Below are positions 16,828-24,827 of a stretch of 64,000 nt of DNA, piece by piece. The stretch covers positions 124,001 to 188,000 of the forward strand of contig NZ_JALPRP010000002.1 in NCBI RefSeq assembly GCF_023195915.1, written 5' to 3'. The stretch comes from Methanoculleus sp. 7T. Its GTDB lineage: Archaea > Halobacteriota > Methanomicrobia > Methanomicrobiales > Methanoculleaceae. The notes under the pieces are model-generated. The model saw nothing but the letters and a program-made list of their open reading frames with translations, had not been told where the DNA came from and did not search any database. Position 1 is the first letter of the stretch. Each line of letters opens with the position of its first letter. A program made the position numbers and the translations under genes.

Positions 16828-16899
16828 CGCCCCGGCCGGGATTTGAACCCGGGTCGAAAGCTCCGGAGGCTTTCAGGATATCCACTACCCTACCGGGAC
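16828..16899 (-). tRNA. tRNA-Arg (anticodon CCG)
   Basis: 72 bases. The acceptor stem GTCCCGG pairs with CCGGGGC (one G-U), with discriminator G. The anticodon arm AAAGC-CTCCGGA-GCTTT gives anticodon CCG with U33. The T arm is 'gacccgggttcaaatcccgg'. CCA is not encoded. It is very similar to the tRNA-Arg at 49841. Confidence 0.93.
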
Positions 16900-16951
16900 T
16901 GCCATATTATGTTGGCTGGTATGGTATAAAAGGCCAGCGGAGAAGAGGGTT

Positions 16952-17983
16952 TCAGGCCCTCCTCGATTCGTAGAGGTGCCATATCTTGCACGCACCCTCG
17001 TGGCTGACCATGCAGGGTCCGACGGGGGTGCGCGGGGTGCAGGCCTTCCCGAAGAGCCTGCAGTCCGAAGGCCGGGCGATACCGCGCAGCACCTTGTCGC
17101 AGATACAGGCGGAGTGCTTATCCACGTGCCGGATCTCGATATCGTACTTCTTCTGAGCGTCGTAGCCCTCGAACTCCGGCTTCAGGCGGAGCCCCGACTT
17201 CGGGATAACCGGGAACCCGCGCCACTCGACATCGAACGGCTCGAAGACCTCGTACATGAGGCGCTTCGCCTTGACGTTCCCCTCCCGGGAGACTGCGCGC
17301 GGGTAGGCGTTGTCCACCCGGTGCACGCCCTCGCGGATCTGCCGCACCGCCATGACGAGGCCGAGGAGGATATCCTCGGGCTCGAACCCCGCGACCACCT
17401 GCGGGACAGGGAACCGCTCGTACTCCTCGTAGCCCATCACCGTGCAGACGTGCCCGGGGAGGATGAACCCCTGAAGCGATGCCTCCCCTTGGTTAAGGAG
17501 CCACTCCATAGCAGGCGGGACAAGCCTGTGGCACGAGAGGATCGAGAAGTTCTCCGGCGGGCGGGAGAGGATCGTGGCGGCGACGGTCGGCGCGGTGGTC
17601 TCGAACCCTACCGATATGAAGACGACGTCCCGGTCCGGTTCTTTTCGGGCAATCTCCACTGCCTTGTGGACGCCCTGCACCACCCGGACGTCGCCGCCGC
17701 TCGACTCGAGCGACCCCTTCGACCCCGGGACACGCAACAGATCCCCGTAGGTGGCGATAGTGCAGTCCTTCTCCACCAGGTCGAGCGCGGCATCGATCTC
17801 GCCCTGCGGCGTGATGCAGACCGGACAGCCCGGCCCCATCACGATCTTGAGCCCTTCGGGGAGGATGCTCCGGAGTCCGGCGCGCGCGATCGCCGCTTCA
17901 TGGGTGCCGCAGATATGCATGAGGGTGATCTCCCGGTCGACGAGAGAGTGGAGCGTATCGAGGATTTCCTTACCAACCGCCAT
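16952..17983 (-). CDS. hypD: Hydrogenase maturation protein HypD
   Basis: 343 residues. HypD works with HypC to assemble the Fe(CN)2CO moiety of [NiFe]-hydrogenases and carries a [4Fe-4S] cluster. Signatures present are 'MHICGTHEAAIARAGLRS' near the N-terminus, 'GPGCPVCITP' at ~70, 'FISVGFETTAPT', 'PGHVCTVMGYEEYE' and a C-terminal cysteine set (ACICDKVLRG, DCRLFGKACTP, GPCMVS). The length is close to the E. coli protein minus its short tail. No other hyp genes are adjacent, which is common in methanogens, where they are scattered. Confidence 0.96.
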   Translation of the reverse strand: MAVGKEILDTLHSLVDREITLMHICGTHEAAIARAGLRSILPEGLKIVMGPGCPVCITPQGEIDAALDLVEKDCTIATYGDLLRVPGSKGSLESSGGDVRVVQGVHKAVEIARKEPDRDVVFISVGFETTAPTVAATILSRPPENFSILSCHRLVPPAMEWLLNQGEASLQGFILPGHVCTVMGYEEYERFPVPQVVAGFEPEDILLGLVMAVRQIREGVHRVDNAYPRAVSREGNVKAKRLMYEVFEPFDVEWRGFPVIPKSGLRLKPEFEGYDAQKKYDIEIRHVDKHSACICDKVLRGIARPSDCRLFGKACTPRTPVGPCMVSHEGACKIWHLYESRRA

Positions 17984-18122
17984 GAATTCTCATAGTTATG
18001 TCTCGTGGGTACGGCATATTAGTGCCGGTATGGACAGAACCGCATGGGCTTTACGCACCAGCATCTCCCGTTCAGTCGGCGGGAGGTTCACGGAAGAGGG
18101 GATTTGAGATCCCGCATACAAG

Positions 18123-19055
18123 TTAGATCGCCCGGTAGAAAGTGCCCCTCTTCTCCCGCACGGGCTCGATCAGGCCCCCGGCTTCGAGGACCCTCAGGCA
18201 CTTTGCAACCTCGGCCGGGCGGAGGCCGAGAAGGGCGGCCAAGTCGCCCTGTGTGCAGGGCCGGCGCCTGATCGTCGCAAGGATGATCTCCCCGGCATCC
18301 TCGACCTCCGGCGGCAGCGCCCGGTCCCTGCACGCCGCCCCGATAACCTCCGCGTTCTCGCCGAGCCTCGATGCGATCCGTTCGAGAGCCAGAGGCGGTG
18401 CCGGCCGAACCCAGACCTCGGTGCCGGGCCGATCGAGGGTGTTTACCTGCACGCGGTCAGGGCTAATCGCCGCGACGGCTTCAAAGAGACGTCGGATCTC
18501 ATCCTCCGTGTCGTTCTGACCGGGGACGATGAAGACCTCGAGCCATATCTCGCCGCCGAACTCACGGGCAAAGGCCGTGAGCCCAGCAAGCACCTGCCCG
18601 GCGGTGAGGCCGGGAGAGGGGCGGTTGATCTTGCGGAAGACCTCTTCGGAGACAGCATCGAGCGACGGTACGACGAGGTCTGCCCGCATGAGGGCGGCCC
18701 TGACATCCGGGTCGGCGAGGAGCGCGCTCCCCGTCAGCACGGCAACGCGATAGCGGGGGTAGCGGTCTTTGATGAAGGAGATGACCTCGCCGATGCCCGT
18801 ATGAAGCGTCGGCTCCCCCGAGCCTGCGAACGTGATGTAGTCGAGGTCCGGCGCCCGAGCGAGATAATCGTCGAGTTCCGCGACGACGCGTTCCGTCGGG
18901 ACGTACTCGCGCCGTTCGCAGGTGAGGTCGGTCGTCCGTCCGCACTCGCAGTAGACGCAGTCGAATGTGCAGGTCTTGTGCGGCACGAGGTCGACCCCGA
19001 GCGACACGCCCAGGCGCCGAGAGAGAACCGGGCCGAAGAGGTAGCGGTATGCCAT
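18123..19055 (-). CDS. Radical SAM protein with C-terminal winged helix (COG0731-like)
   Basis: 310 residues from 'MAYRYLFGPVLSRRLG' (ATG at 19055); upstream in-frame ATGs exist at 19073-19076 and a longer frame to 19277, but that DNA serves the divergent gene. The radical SAM cluster motif is 'CTFDCVYC'; 'TFAGSGEPTLH' is the SAM-binding GGE-like strand. The last ~70 residues ('CTQGDLAALLGLRPAEVAKC') form a winged helix, suggesting DNA/RNA binding or dimerisation. It resembles the COG0731 group that includes wybutosine enzymes but lacks the flavodoxin part. Substrate unknown. Confidence 0.82.
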   Translation of the reverse strand: MAYRYLFGPVLSRRLGVSLGVDLVPHKTCTFDCVYCECGRTTDLTCERREYVPTERVVAELDDYLARAPDLDYITFAGSGEPTLHTGIGEVISFIKDRYPRYRVAVLTGSALLADPDVRAALMRADLVVPSLDAVSEEVFRKINRPSPGLTAGQVLAGLTAFAREFGGEIWLEVFIVPGQNDTEDEIRRLFEAVAAISPDRVQVNTLDRPGTEVWVRPAPPLALERIASRLGENAEVIGAACRDRALPPEVEDAGEIILATIRRRPCTQGDLAALLGLRPAEVAKCLRVLEAGGLIEPVREKRGTFYRAI

Positions 19056-19230
19056 AGGGTTTATCCGGATCATCATTCGGCATGAGAACTCATCAGCGTT
19101 CACCTGGCTGCAACGACCCTCGGAGCCTGTGCCGGGCACTCCCTTGGGCCGGATGAAGACCGGGGGATTCCGTGCCGAACCGGCAGAAACTCTGCGGTGC
19201 GCAAGGTGTCCGAAGGCACCTGTTCCGAAT

Positions 19231-19240
19231 CTATTTAACG
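19231..19240 (+). promoter_or_regulatory. TATA-like box of the TIM-barrel gene
   Basis: 'ctatttaacg' lies about 26 bases upstream of the ATG at 19261 with no Shine-Dalgarno between, consistent with a leaderless transcript. Confidence 0.45.
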
Positions 19241-19260
19241 TCCGAGTCGGAACATTCTGT

Positions 19261-19992
19261 ATGTTCGGCGTCTCCACCTACTGCCTTCACCGCGAGCCGC
19301 TCTCCGCGGCACTCGATAAACTCGCTCCCGTAACCGATTGCGTGGAGGTGATGGACGAAGGGCTGCATTACCTCGAAAATACGGAGCCGCTTGAGAGTTA
19401 CTCGTACCTCTACTTCATCCATGCACCGTCCCGGGGGGTCAACATCGCAAGCATCCTCGAGCCAATCCGAAGGGCGAGCGTCGAGGTCCTGACGCAGACG
19501 TTTTCCATCGCCGCCGAGATCGGAGCGGATGTGGTCGTCCACCCGGGCTACTATGCGTGGACCCAAGAACGGGGACGGGCCGCGGAGAAGTTCCAGCAGT
19601 CGCTCACCGAACTGACGGCGGCCGCACGTGACCTCTCGGTCACGTTCTTCGTCGAGAACATGGGGAACTGGGAGTACTTCTTCCTGCGCTCCTGCGAGGA
19701 CCTGCCGCTCATCGACGGGATCGGGCTTGCGCTCGACGTCGGCCACGCACACCTGAACGGGTGTCTGGATGCATTCCTCGCCCACCCGGCGGCGCACTAC
19801 CATCTGCACGACAACAGCGGCACCGAGGATACGCACTCGCCGGTCGGGGCCGGGACGATCGATTTTGCGGCCGTGATGGACGCCGTGCGCAGGAGCAACG
19901 TCATCCCCGTCGTCGAGGTGGACACCCTCGAGGGGGTAACCGCCAGCATCGGCGCGCTTGAGGCGATCGATGCCGCTCGCGCGGGGGAATAA
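19261..19992 (+). CDS. Sugar phosphate isomerase/epimerase-type TIM-barrel protein
   Basis: 243 residues from ATG 19261, supported by the TATA box 26 bases upstream; the frame continues upstream but overlaps the divergent promoter. The xylose-isomerase-like (AP endonuclease 2) fold is visible: 'MFGVSTYCLHREPL', 'VEVMDEGLHYL', 'VVVHPGYYAW', 'FFVENMGNWEYF' (metal Glu), 'GLALDVGHAHLNG' (D, H), 'HYHLHDNSGTEDTH' and 'VVEVDTLEG' (last Glu). The metal-binding His/Asp/Glu set is complete. Reaction unknown; sugar or cyclitol isomerisation is the family theme. Confidence 0.85.
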   Translation: MFGVSTYCLHREPLSAALDKLAPVTDCVEVMDEGLHYLENTEPLESYSYLYFIHAPSRGVNIASILEPIRRASVEVLTQTFSIAAEIGADVVVHPGYYAWTQERGRAAEKFQQSLTELTAAARDLSVTFFVENMGNWEYFFLRSCEDLPLIDGIGLALDVGHAHLNGCLDAFLAHPAAHYHLHDNSGTEDTHSPVGAGTIDFAAVMDAVRRSNVIPVVEVDTLEGVTASIGALEAIDAARAGE

Positions 19993-20072
19993 GGTCGGCC
20001 TTACCCAGTTTTCCCCTCGGCTTCAGCCGTAACCTTTTATAGGGAAAAACTCCAACATAATTGGTGCGTCAA

Positions 20073-20145
<73 letters not shown>

Positions 20146-20319
20146 CTAAGAAGCCCAGTTCTTAATCCCTTCTTAAAAATAAGCCCATAACGTCGAGATT
20201 TTCACATTGGTTTTGAACAGCGCTATTTCCACCGCGCGCATTGTGAATATGGCGCGGCGTGAGGTCGGTTGCTCGTCCCGGGTAGGACGTTTAAATGGGG
20301 TGGTTTAAGATGGGTGGGG

Positions 20320-20661
20320 CTATGCCTTCGTCGATGCGGTGCTCTTCTGCACCAGGCCGCGCCACTCCTCCGGCTGCTCCTTGTGGATCCGGGCGATCGC
20401 CTCCTGCAGCCGGGGATCGTTCAGGGACATGCTGGCATCCATTGCAGCGCCTTTCGCGGGCAGGCCCTTCTAGAGCTCGCCCGCGGCCTCTTCCGACAGG
20501 GGTATCTTGTACCGGGGGCAGAAACGGGCCCTTTCTCCCAGTACTGTGCCACAGTTCGAGCAGGTCGGCACGACCAGGGCGGGGGTCTCCGCCTCGTTGA
20601 AGACCTTCCGGATTGCGCCTCGCCGGTCCGAATCCACCCCCTGATTGCAACTTGATCTGGC
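20320..20661 (-). pseudogene. C-terminal remnant of a second tyrosine integrase (zinc-ribbon tail)
   Basis: An open minus frame from 20661 reads '...EAETPALVVPTCSNCG', then 'RARFCPRYKIPLSEEA', a zinc-ribbon tail of the kind seen after the catalytic domain of the intact integrase in this element ('CPTC...FCARCGLALSQ'). One cysteine has become Tyr. An in-frame TAG (20470-20472) is followed by about 49 more sensible residues ('LNDPRLQEAIARIHKEQP') and a TAG at 20320. No recombinase catalytic domain precedes it. It is not a copy of the intact integrase, so it is probably a scar of an earlier integration. Confidence 0.6.
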
Positions 20662-20741
20662 TTATCTCATGCTTGCCTCGGCAACTATAGCCGGTCTGGC
20701 ATGATAAAAGGGAAATATAGAGGAGACGCCTAATAACACAC

Positions 20742-21038
20742 ATGGACACCTAGACCGTCGCCCTCTTCCGGGAGAACGCCCGGATTGCCTACACGATCAA
20801 GGGCGACGATCCTCACCACCCCGACGAGATCGAGACCGCCGTCACCGGCCGCCCGGGCAAGGTTTACCAGGAGGTGCAGGACCGGATCGAGGCCGGCCCC
20901 GGGTCATTCATTCCCGACGTCACCGGGCCGGAGGACGCATACTGGATCCTCGATTGCGCTCGGACGACAGCGATCAATCACCCGGGCTGGCAGGTTGAGA
21001 CCGACCTGCCGCCCCTCCCAGGTGGATCGGAGGACTAA
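20742..21038 (+). CDS. Small protein gene with an in-frame TAG at codon 4
   Basis: ATG 20742 - GAC - ACC - TAG - then 94 open codons to TAA at 21036. The downstream frame is clearly protein-like ('ARIAYTIKGDDPHHPDEIE', 'EDAYWILDCARTTAINHPGW', 'QVETDLPPLP') and no ATG, GTG or TTG occurs before codon ~42. Either the UAG is read through, an unusual start is used, or the gene is freshly dead. A decayed duplicate at 31081-31345 keeps the same 'cacctagac' at this position. It is followed six bases later by the next small gene. Function unknown. Confidence 0.5.
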
Positions 21039-21043
21039 CGGAC

Positions 21044-21172
21044 ATGGCAGAAAAAGCAGAGAAACCCAGGCACCCGAACCCCGCGGACAGGTTCTGCTGG
21101 GGGGCGGACGATATCGTCATCATACGAGCAGAAGACGAAGAACCGAAACCGAAACCCGGGAAAGTGTATTAA
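21044..21172 (+). CDS. 42-residue acidic/basic small protein of the element
   Basis: ATG 21044 with GGAGG about ten bases upstream, inside the end of the previous gene; stop TAA. The composition is 'MAEKAEKPRHPNPADRFCW', then 'DDIVIIRAEDEE' and a Lys-Pro repeat tail (PKPKPGK). It is too short for domain assignment. The tight spacing to the upstream frame suggests coupled translation. Confidence 0.5.
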   Translation: MAEKAEKPRHPNPADRFCWGADDIVIIRAEDEEPKPKPGKVY

Positions 21173-21242
21173 CGGACCGGGCGCCGTCAACCAGAGGGGC
21201 AGCCGCCCCCGCCCTTCCCGAACCGTTTATTTTTCGCCGCCC

Positions 21243-21398
21243 TCACCGGCTGGCAATGACCTTATCCAGGGCGAGAACCCACCGGCAACCCTTGAATTTA
21301 GGCTCCCAGAACACGCACCGGTCGCCGCGGCACGGATCGACCTGCCGAGCCATATTCGCCATGAATAAGAACGGGCACTCATCACCTTTCTCAGCCAT
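21243..21398 (-). CDS. 51-residue cysteine-rich protein
   Basis: Starts at ATG 21398 and stops at TGA 21243. Four cysteines ('ECPFLFMANMARQVDPC', 'DRCVFWEPKFKGCRW') fit a small zinc- or Fe-S-binding knot of the kind common in archaeal mobile elements. No strong ribosome site. The gene points away from the tape-measure gene, so the ~90 bases between them hold divergent promoters. Function unknown. Confidence 0.55.
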   Translation of the reverse strand: MAEKGDECPFLFMANMARQVDPCRGDRCVFWEPKFKGCRWVLALDKVIASR

Positions 21399-21489
21399 AG
21401 AGATCGAATGAGCTGGCGGCCCTAAAATACGTGACGGTTCTCCTCGGTCCCGACTTCCTTTTTTAAGCCCTCCAGCAGACGGTACAGGC

Positions 21490-23079
21490 ATGACAGCGAA
21501 CCCGGCAGGCATGGTCCGGGGCCTCTTTGCAGCCATCACCCTGGTGGACCGGGCAACCGCGCCGATCACCCAGGTCAACCAGGCGATGGACCGGACGAAG
21601 CCCCGCGTCCAGGCGCTGCAGCAGGACGTCGACAAACTCCAGCAGCAGACCGACCGGGCCGGCGGGATCCTCAGGGGAGTGACCCGCCGGATCCAAGAAA
21701 ACCAGGCCGCGATCGCCGCTCTGGGCGCGGCCATGACGGCCGCTGGCGCCGCCGGGGCCTGGATGCTGACGAACCAGGCGAAGCGGGCTGGTGAATACGA
21801 GAGTATGCTGGCCAACTTCCGGAAGGCCCTCGGGGATAATGCCACTGCTACCCTGGAGGAGATGGACCAGGCGGCCGCCGGCACCGTCTCGGCCTACGAG
21901 CAGATCAAGCAGGCGAACTACGCGATGATGATGGGGATCGACGCCGAAGCCATCCCTGCCATGATGGAGGCCGCCCGGGCTGCCAGTAAACGGTTCGGTG
22001 GCGACGTCTCCTACTACTACCAGAGCATCGTGACCGGAACGGCCCGGCAGTCGAAACTCATCCTCGATAACCTGGGGATCATCGTCGACGCGGAGAAGGC
22101 ATACAAGGACTACGCGGCGAGCATCGGGAAATCCACCGGCGCCCTCACGGAGAACGAGCGGAAACTCGCCTACCAACAGGAGGTCATGAGACAGGCGAAG
22201 GCCATGGTCGAGGAGACCGAGATGGCCTACGGCTCCTACGGCGACGAGATGGCCCGGATCGCCGCCCTGCAGGAGGAGGTCTCCCAGGAGATCGCTGGCA
22301 CGACGATCCCGGCACAGATGCTCTTGCTGGAGACCGTCTCCCGGGTCCTGGGAGTAATCAAGGACGCCCCCGCCCCCATCAAAACAATCGTGGGCCTCCT
22401 GGCCCTCGTCACGACCGGAGCCCTAGGAACCATAGGCCCGCTCCTCACCGCTGCAGCGAGCGCGAAGTACCTCGGGCTCTCACTGAGTGTATCGAGCATA
22501 GGAATCAAGGCGTTTGCGGCAAGCATCGGGACCGCGACCCTGGCGGCTGCCCCCTGGCTGCTAGTGATCGGGGCCATAATCGCGGCCCTGTGGCTGCTCC
22601 ACGACATATGGGCAAACGGATGGGACAACAGCGCGATCAAAGGGGCCGTCGACTGGCTCGCGGAGTTTTTCAAGCCGGCGATCGAGGACATCAACGTCGC
22701 CATGGACTGGCTCCGCGGCCTGATCGATCGGGTCCGGGATGGGTTCAAGGCCGCCGGCGCAGCCATCAACCAGACCCTCGAAAACCCGGCGATCCAGGTC
22801 GCCCTGACGGCCGCAAAGACCCTCTTCAGCTTGACCCCGATGGGGATCGGCTACAACGCCGCTCAGGCTCTCCTCCCGCTCGAGGCCGCCCAGGGCCGCG
22901 TGGCCGGGCCCCGGGTCGACCGGCTCGAGGTCAATGTCAATATCCCGGAGGTGGCCACCCGGATGGACGATGAAGAGTTTAAGCGCGTCGTCAAGGAGGC
23001 GGGCGGGCTGGGGGCCGACGAGGCCGAGCGCCGGCTGACCCAGGATCTCCGGGCTCACGGAGCAGGAGCCGCCATATGA
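21490..23079 (+). CDS. Phage-type tail tape-measure protein
   Basis: 529 residues. Tape-measure proteins set tail length and line the tail tube. The layout fits: an N-terminal coiled coil (~20-65, 'QALQQDVDKLQQQTD'), a helical region with the 'GEYESMLANFRKALGDNA' and 'SIVTGTARQSKLILDNLGI' motifs typical of this family, a run of hydrophobic segments (~295-375, including 'PWLLVIGAIIAALWLLHDIW'), and a helical C-terminus. It is shorter than most tape measures, implying a short tail or a truncated gene. The stop overlaps the next ATG (ATGA, 23076-23079). Confidence 0.82.
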   Translation: MTANPAGMVRGLFAAITLVDRATAPITQVNQAMDRTKPRVQALQQDVDKLQQQTDRAGGILRGVTRRIQENQAAIAALGAAMTAAGAAGAWMLTNQAKRAGEYESMLANFRKALGDNATATLEEMDQAAAGTVSAYEQIKQANYAMMMGIDAEAIPAMMEAARAASKRFGGDVSYYYQSIVTGTARQSKLILDNLGIIVDAEKAYKDYAASIGKSTGALTENERKLAYQQEVMRQAKAMVEETEMAYGSYGDEMARIAALQEEVSQEIAGTTIPAQMLLLETVSRVLGVIKDAPAPIKTIVGLLALVTTGALGTIGPLLTAAASAKYLGLSLSVSSIGIKAFAASIGTATLAAAPWLLVIGAIIAALWLLHDIWANGWDNSAIKGAVDWLAEFFKPAIEDINVAMDWLRGLIDRVRDGFKAAGAAINQTLENPAIQVALTAAKTLFSLTPMGIGYNAAQALLPLEAAQGRVAGPRVDRLEVNVNIPEVATRMDDEEFKRVVKEAGGLGADEAERRLTQDLRAHGAGAAI

Positions 23080-23636
23080 GGGTCGACGATCCCCGGGTGG
23101 GCCTGGATGGAAGAGGGACCCCGGAGATGACCGTCAAGGAAACAAAAAAAGCGTCTACACGGGTCACGAAGGCTGAGAAGATCCAGCGCATAGATCTGAT
23201 TTCCGAACTTCTTTCACAGGGGTTCACCCGGGGAAAGATATTACAATATGTTTCAGAAAAAGAGGCTGAAGGCACCCTTGCGTGGCATGTATCCGAGCGG
23301 CATATCGATAACTACATCCGGGATGCAACAGCCCTCTTCGGGGAGGTCGCCAGGGCCCACAACAATCAGAGATTCGGCCGGGCCCTGACCCGGCTCGACT
23401 ACCTCTACGCCCAGTCGATCGCCATCAACGATTACAAGACCGCCCTGGCTGTCGTTAAGGCGGAGGTGGACCTCATCGGCTTGACCCCCCCGAAGAAGAT
23501 CGAAGCCGACGTGAACCTCACCACTCCCGAAGGCCTCCTCGCCCTCTTCCGGACCGCCGGGAAGGAGATTGAGAAGGCTTGGGCGGAGGAGGAGCGCCGG
23601 CCGGACCCCGACGACGAGGACTTGGACGAGGCCTGA
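23076..23636 (+). CDS. Possible small terminase-like DNA-binding protein
   Basis: 186 residues, starting on the ATGA overlap with the tape-measure gene (an internal ATG at 23127 is an alternative). Residues ~20-75 ('KAEKIQRIDLISELLSQGFT', then 'WHVSERHIDNYIRDAT') look like a helix-turn-helix with a recognition helix. The next ~60 residues are helical ('RFGRALTRLDYLYAQSIA'), and the acidic tail is 'PDPDDEDLDEA'. This order resembles small terminase subunits, which select packaging DNA. No large terminase is found nearby, so the call is tentative. Confidence 0.5.
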   Translation: MRVDDPRVGLDGRGTPEMTVKETKKASTRVTKAEKIQRIDLISELLSQGFTRGKILQYVSEKEAEGTLAWHVSERHIDNYIRDATALFGEVARAHNNQRFGRALTRLDYLYAQSIAINDYKTALAVVKAEVDLIGLTPPKKIEADVNLTTPEGLLALFRTAGKEIEKAWAEEERRPDPDDEDLDEA

Positions 23637-23708
23637 CTGAGCAGGAGTTCCTCCTGTCCCCCCTCAATAATCCCTCAGCAGATATTCTCGTTAAAAAGAG
23701 TGTACGTA

Positions 23709-23891
23709 TTAATTGTCTGTCCGTCTTTCCGCCTCGTCAAAGACTCTCCGGATTGCTTGTGCAGCGACGCTCTGGTAGCGCCTACACGTACGGTCGGCGT
23801 CACGGGATTCTTCGGGGGTTAGACTATCTCGGCAGCACCTTATCTCGACCATCACTTCCGCCATCAGGGTTCCAAAGTCAATGTCTGTCAT
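23709..23891 (-). CDS. 60-residue helical protein of the element
   Basis: ATG 23891 is preceded by GGGGAGAGG. The protein is acidic/helical ('FGTLMAEVMVEIRCCRDSLT', 'VAAQAIRRVFDEAERRTDN'). It is the last of three leftward genes that share the promoter region at 24604-24674. No family recognised. Confidence 0.5.
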   Translation of the reverse strand: MTDIDFGTLMAEVMVEIRCCRDSLTPEESRDADRTCRRYQSVAAQAIRRVFDEAERRTDN

Positions 23892-23939
23892 CTGTTACGC
23901 CTCTCCCCTCAGGCTAGGCCGTCATCGGGGACATCGGTA

Positions 23940-24218
23940 TCAAACACGGGCTCCTTCCCCAGTCGGTGCTATCGGGTAGTAGTCATCACAGATGCCGTAG
24001 CGGTGAGCGTATTCAGCGGCTTTGTCGGGATAAAGCACATTAATGCCCTCAAGATGCATTTCGACTTGGGCTTCCACCATACTTCTCAGTTCCTTGGTCA
24101 GTGAGTCGTAGGCATCCGGGTCAAAGTTCTTCCACTCAGGGAAGGCGTAGAGGAAGTCCCGCCATCCCCGGGGGACTGCGATTTCGAGGATGGCGAGGTC
24201 GTCGTTGTCGAGGGTCAT
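23940..24218 (-). CDS. 92-residue acidic protein of the element
   Basis: ATG 24218 with AGGGG upstream; the TGA of the previous gene ends two bases before it, so the two are probably translationally coupled. The sequence includes 'WRDFLYAFPEWKNFDPDAYD' and 'LYPDKAAEYAHRYGICDDYY', an aromatic- and Asp-rich protein. No family recognised. Small acidic proteins in such early clusters sometimes mimic DNA, but nothing here proves that. Confidence 0.6.
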   Translation of the reverse strand: MTLDNDDLAILEIAVPRGWRDFLYAFPEWKNFDPDAYDSLTKELRSMVEAQVEMHLEGINVLYPDKAAEYAHRYGICDDYYPIAPTGEGARV

Positions 24219-24219
24219 A

Positions 24220-24603
24220 TCAAAACCCCTGGATGAGGCCCACGTCGATGGCCTCTCGTTGCTGTTTCTCCGCGTCGATGATCGGGGCCGGGGCGGAGAG
24301 CCGGGCGGCGATCTGCTGCCCGGCGATCACCCGCTGCACCTGCTTGATCGGGGCGCTCATCAGCCGTGACCCGATCCGGACGTTGATCGCCTTGCCGGAC
24401 CGGGAGACCCGGGCCGTGCCGGCATAGCCGATGAAGGCCTCCCGGCCGGGGCGCTGCTGCACGAAGTTGACATCTACCATGCGGCCGCTTAAGAGCTCCG
24501 GAATGTCTCCGGCGGCGATCACGAGCGTTCCAAGTTTCCAGGACAGCAGATCCACGCGAAGGGCGTCGTGGACCTTCTCGATTTTTCCTACTGGTTTGAA
24601 CAT
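24220..24603 (-). CDS. 127-residue protein of the element, function unknown
   Basis: The first leftward gene from the operator region; ATG 24603 with AAGGTGA eight bases upstream. The sequence has beta-rich patches ('DALRVDLLSWKLGTLVIAAG', 'GRMVDVNFVQQRPGREAFIG') and a basic middle ('RVSRSGKAINVRIGSRLM'). It could be a nucleic-acid binding beta-barrel, but I recognise no family. It forms a three-gene leftward operon with the 92- and 60-residue genes. Confidence 0.6.
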   Translation of the reverse strand: MFKPVGKIEKVHDALRVDLLSWKLGTLVIAAGDIPELLSGRMVDVNFVQQRPGREAFIGYAGTARVSRSGKAINVRIGSRLMSAPIKQVQRVIAGQQIAARLSAPAPIIDAEKQQREAIDVGLIQGF

Positions 24604-24617
24604 GGCGTTTCACCTTT

Positions 24618-24674
24618 GTTATAACTATGTTATAACGTAGAAAGGTATATACTTTTCTATAACAATGTTATAAC
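24618..24674. promoter_or_regulatory. Divergent promoter with repeated GTTATAAC operators
   Basis: The palindrome 'gttataac' occurs at 24618-24625, 24629-24636 and 24667-24674, and a close match 'tctataac' at 24656-24663. They form two pairs, each with a 3-base spacer (11-bp centre spacing, one helical turn). Between the pairs is a TATA-like 'aaggtatatac'. The layout is a symmetric operator controlling the leftward three-gene cluster and the rightward DUF2080-like gene. Confidence 0.65.
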
Positions 24675-24827
24675 ATGGAGAAGTTCACCGTAACAGTGAG
24701 CGGGTATGAGCAAGTTGAAAAGGTGGCCGTCAAGGTGGGGAACGGGGCCGGGGTTCTCGTCCCGCGGCGTTGGCTAGGTCGCCGGGTTCACTGTATCCTC
24801 CTTGACGAAGGGGAGAAGGAAGAATAA
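24675..24827 (+). CDS. DUF2080-family small protein (AbrB-like fold)
   Basis: 50 residues; ATG 24675 immediately follows the last operator half, so the mRNA is probably leaderless. The core 'VEKVAVKVGNGAGVLVPRRW' followed by 'LGRRVHCILLDEG' matches the DUF2080 'putative transposon-encoded protein' pattern, itself like one half of a swapped-hairpin AbrB DNA-binding domain. It is divergent from the leftward cluster and adjacent to repeated palindromes, so it is the best candidate for the regulator that binds them (inference). Confidence 0.65.
   Translation: MEKFTVTVSGYEQVEKVAVKVGNGAGVLVPRRWLGRRVHCILLDEGEKEE

Noticed and set aside
20291-20749. A 152-codon minus-strand frame at the left end of the element
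   Set aside because: Its product is Gly/Arg/Pro-rich and out of frame with the zinc-ribbon remnant, which has the real protein-like sequence in a neighbouring frame.
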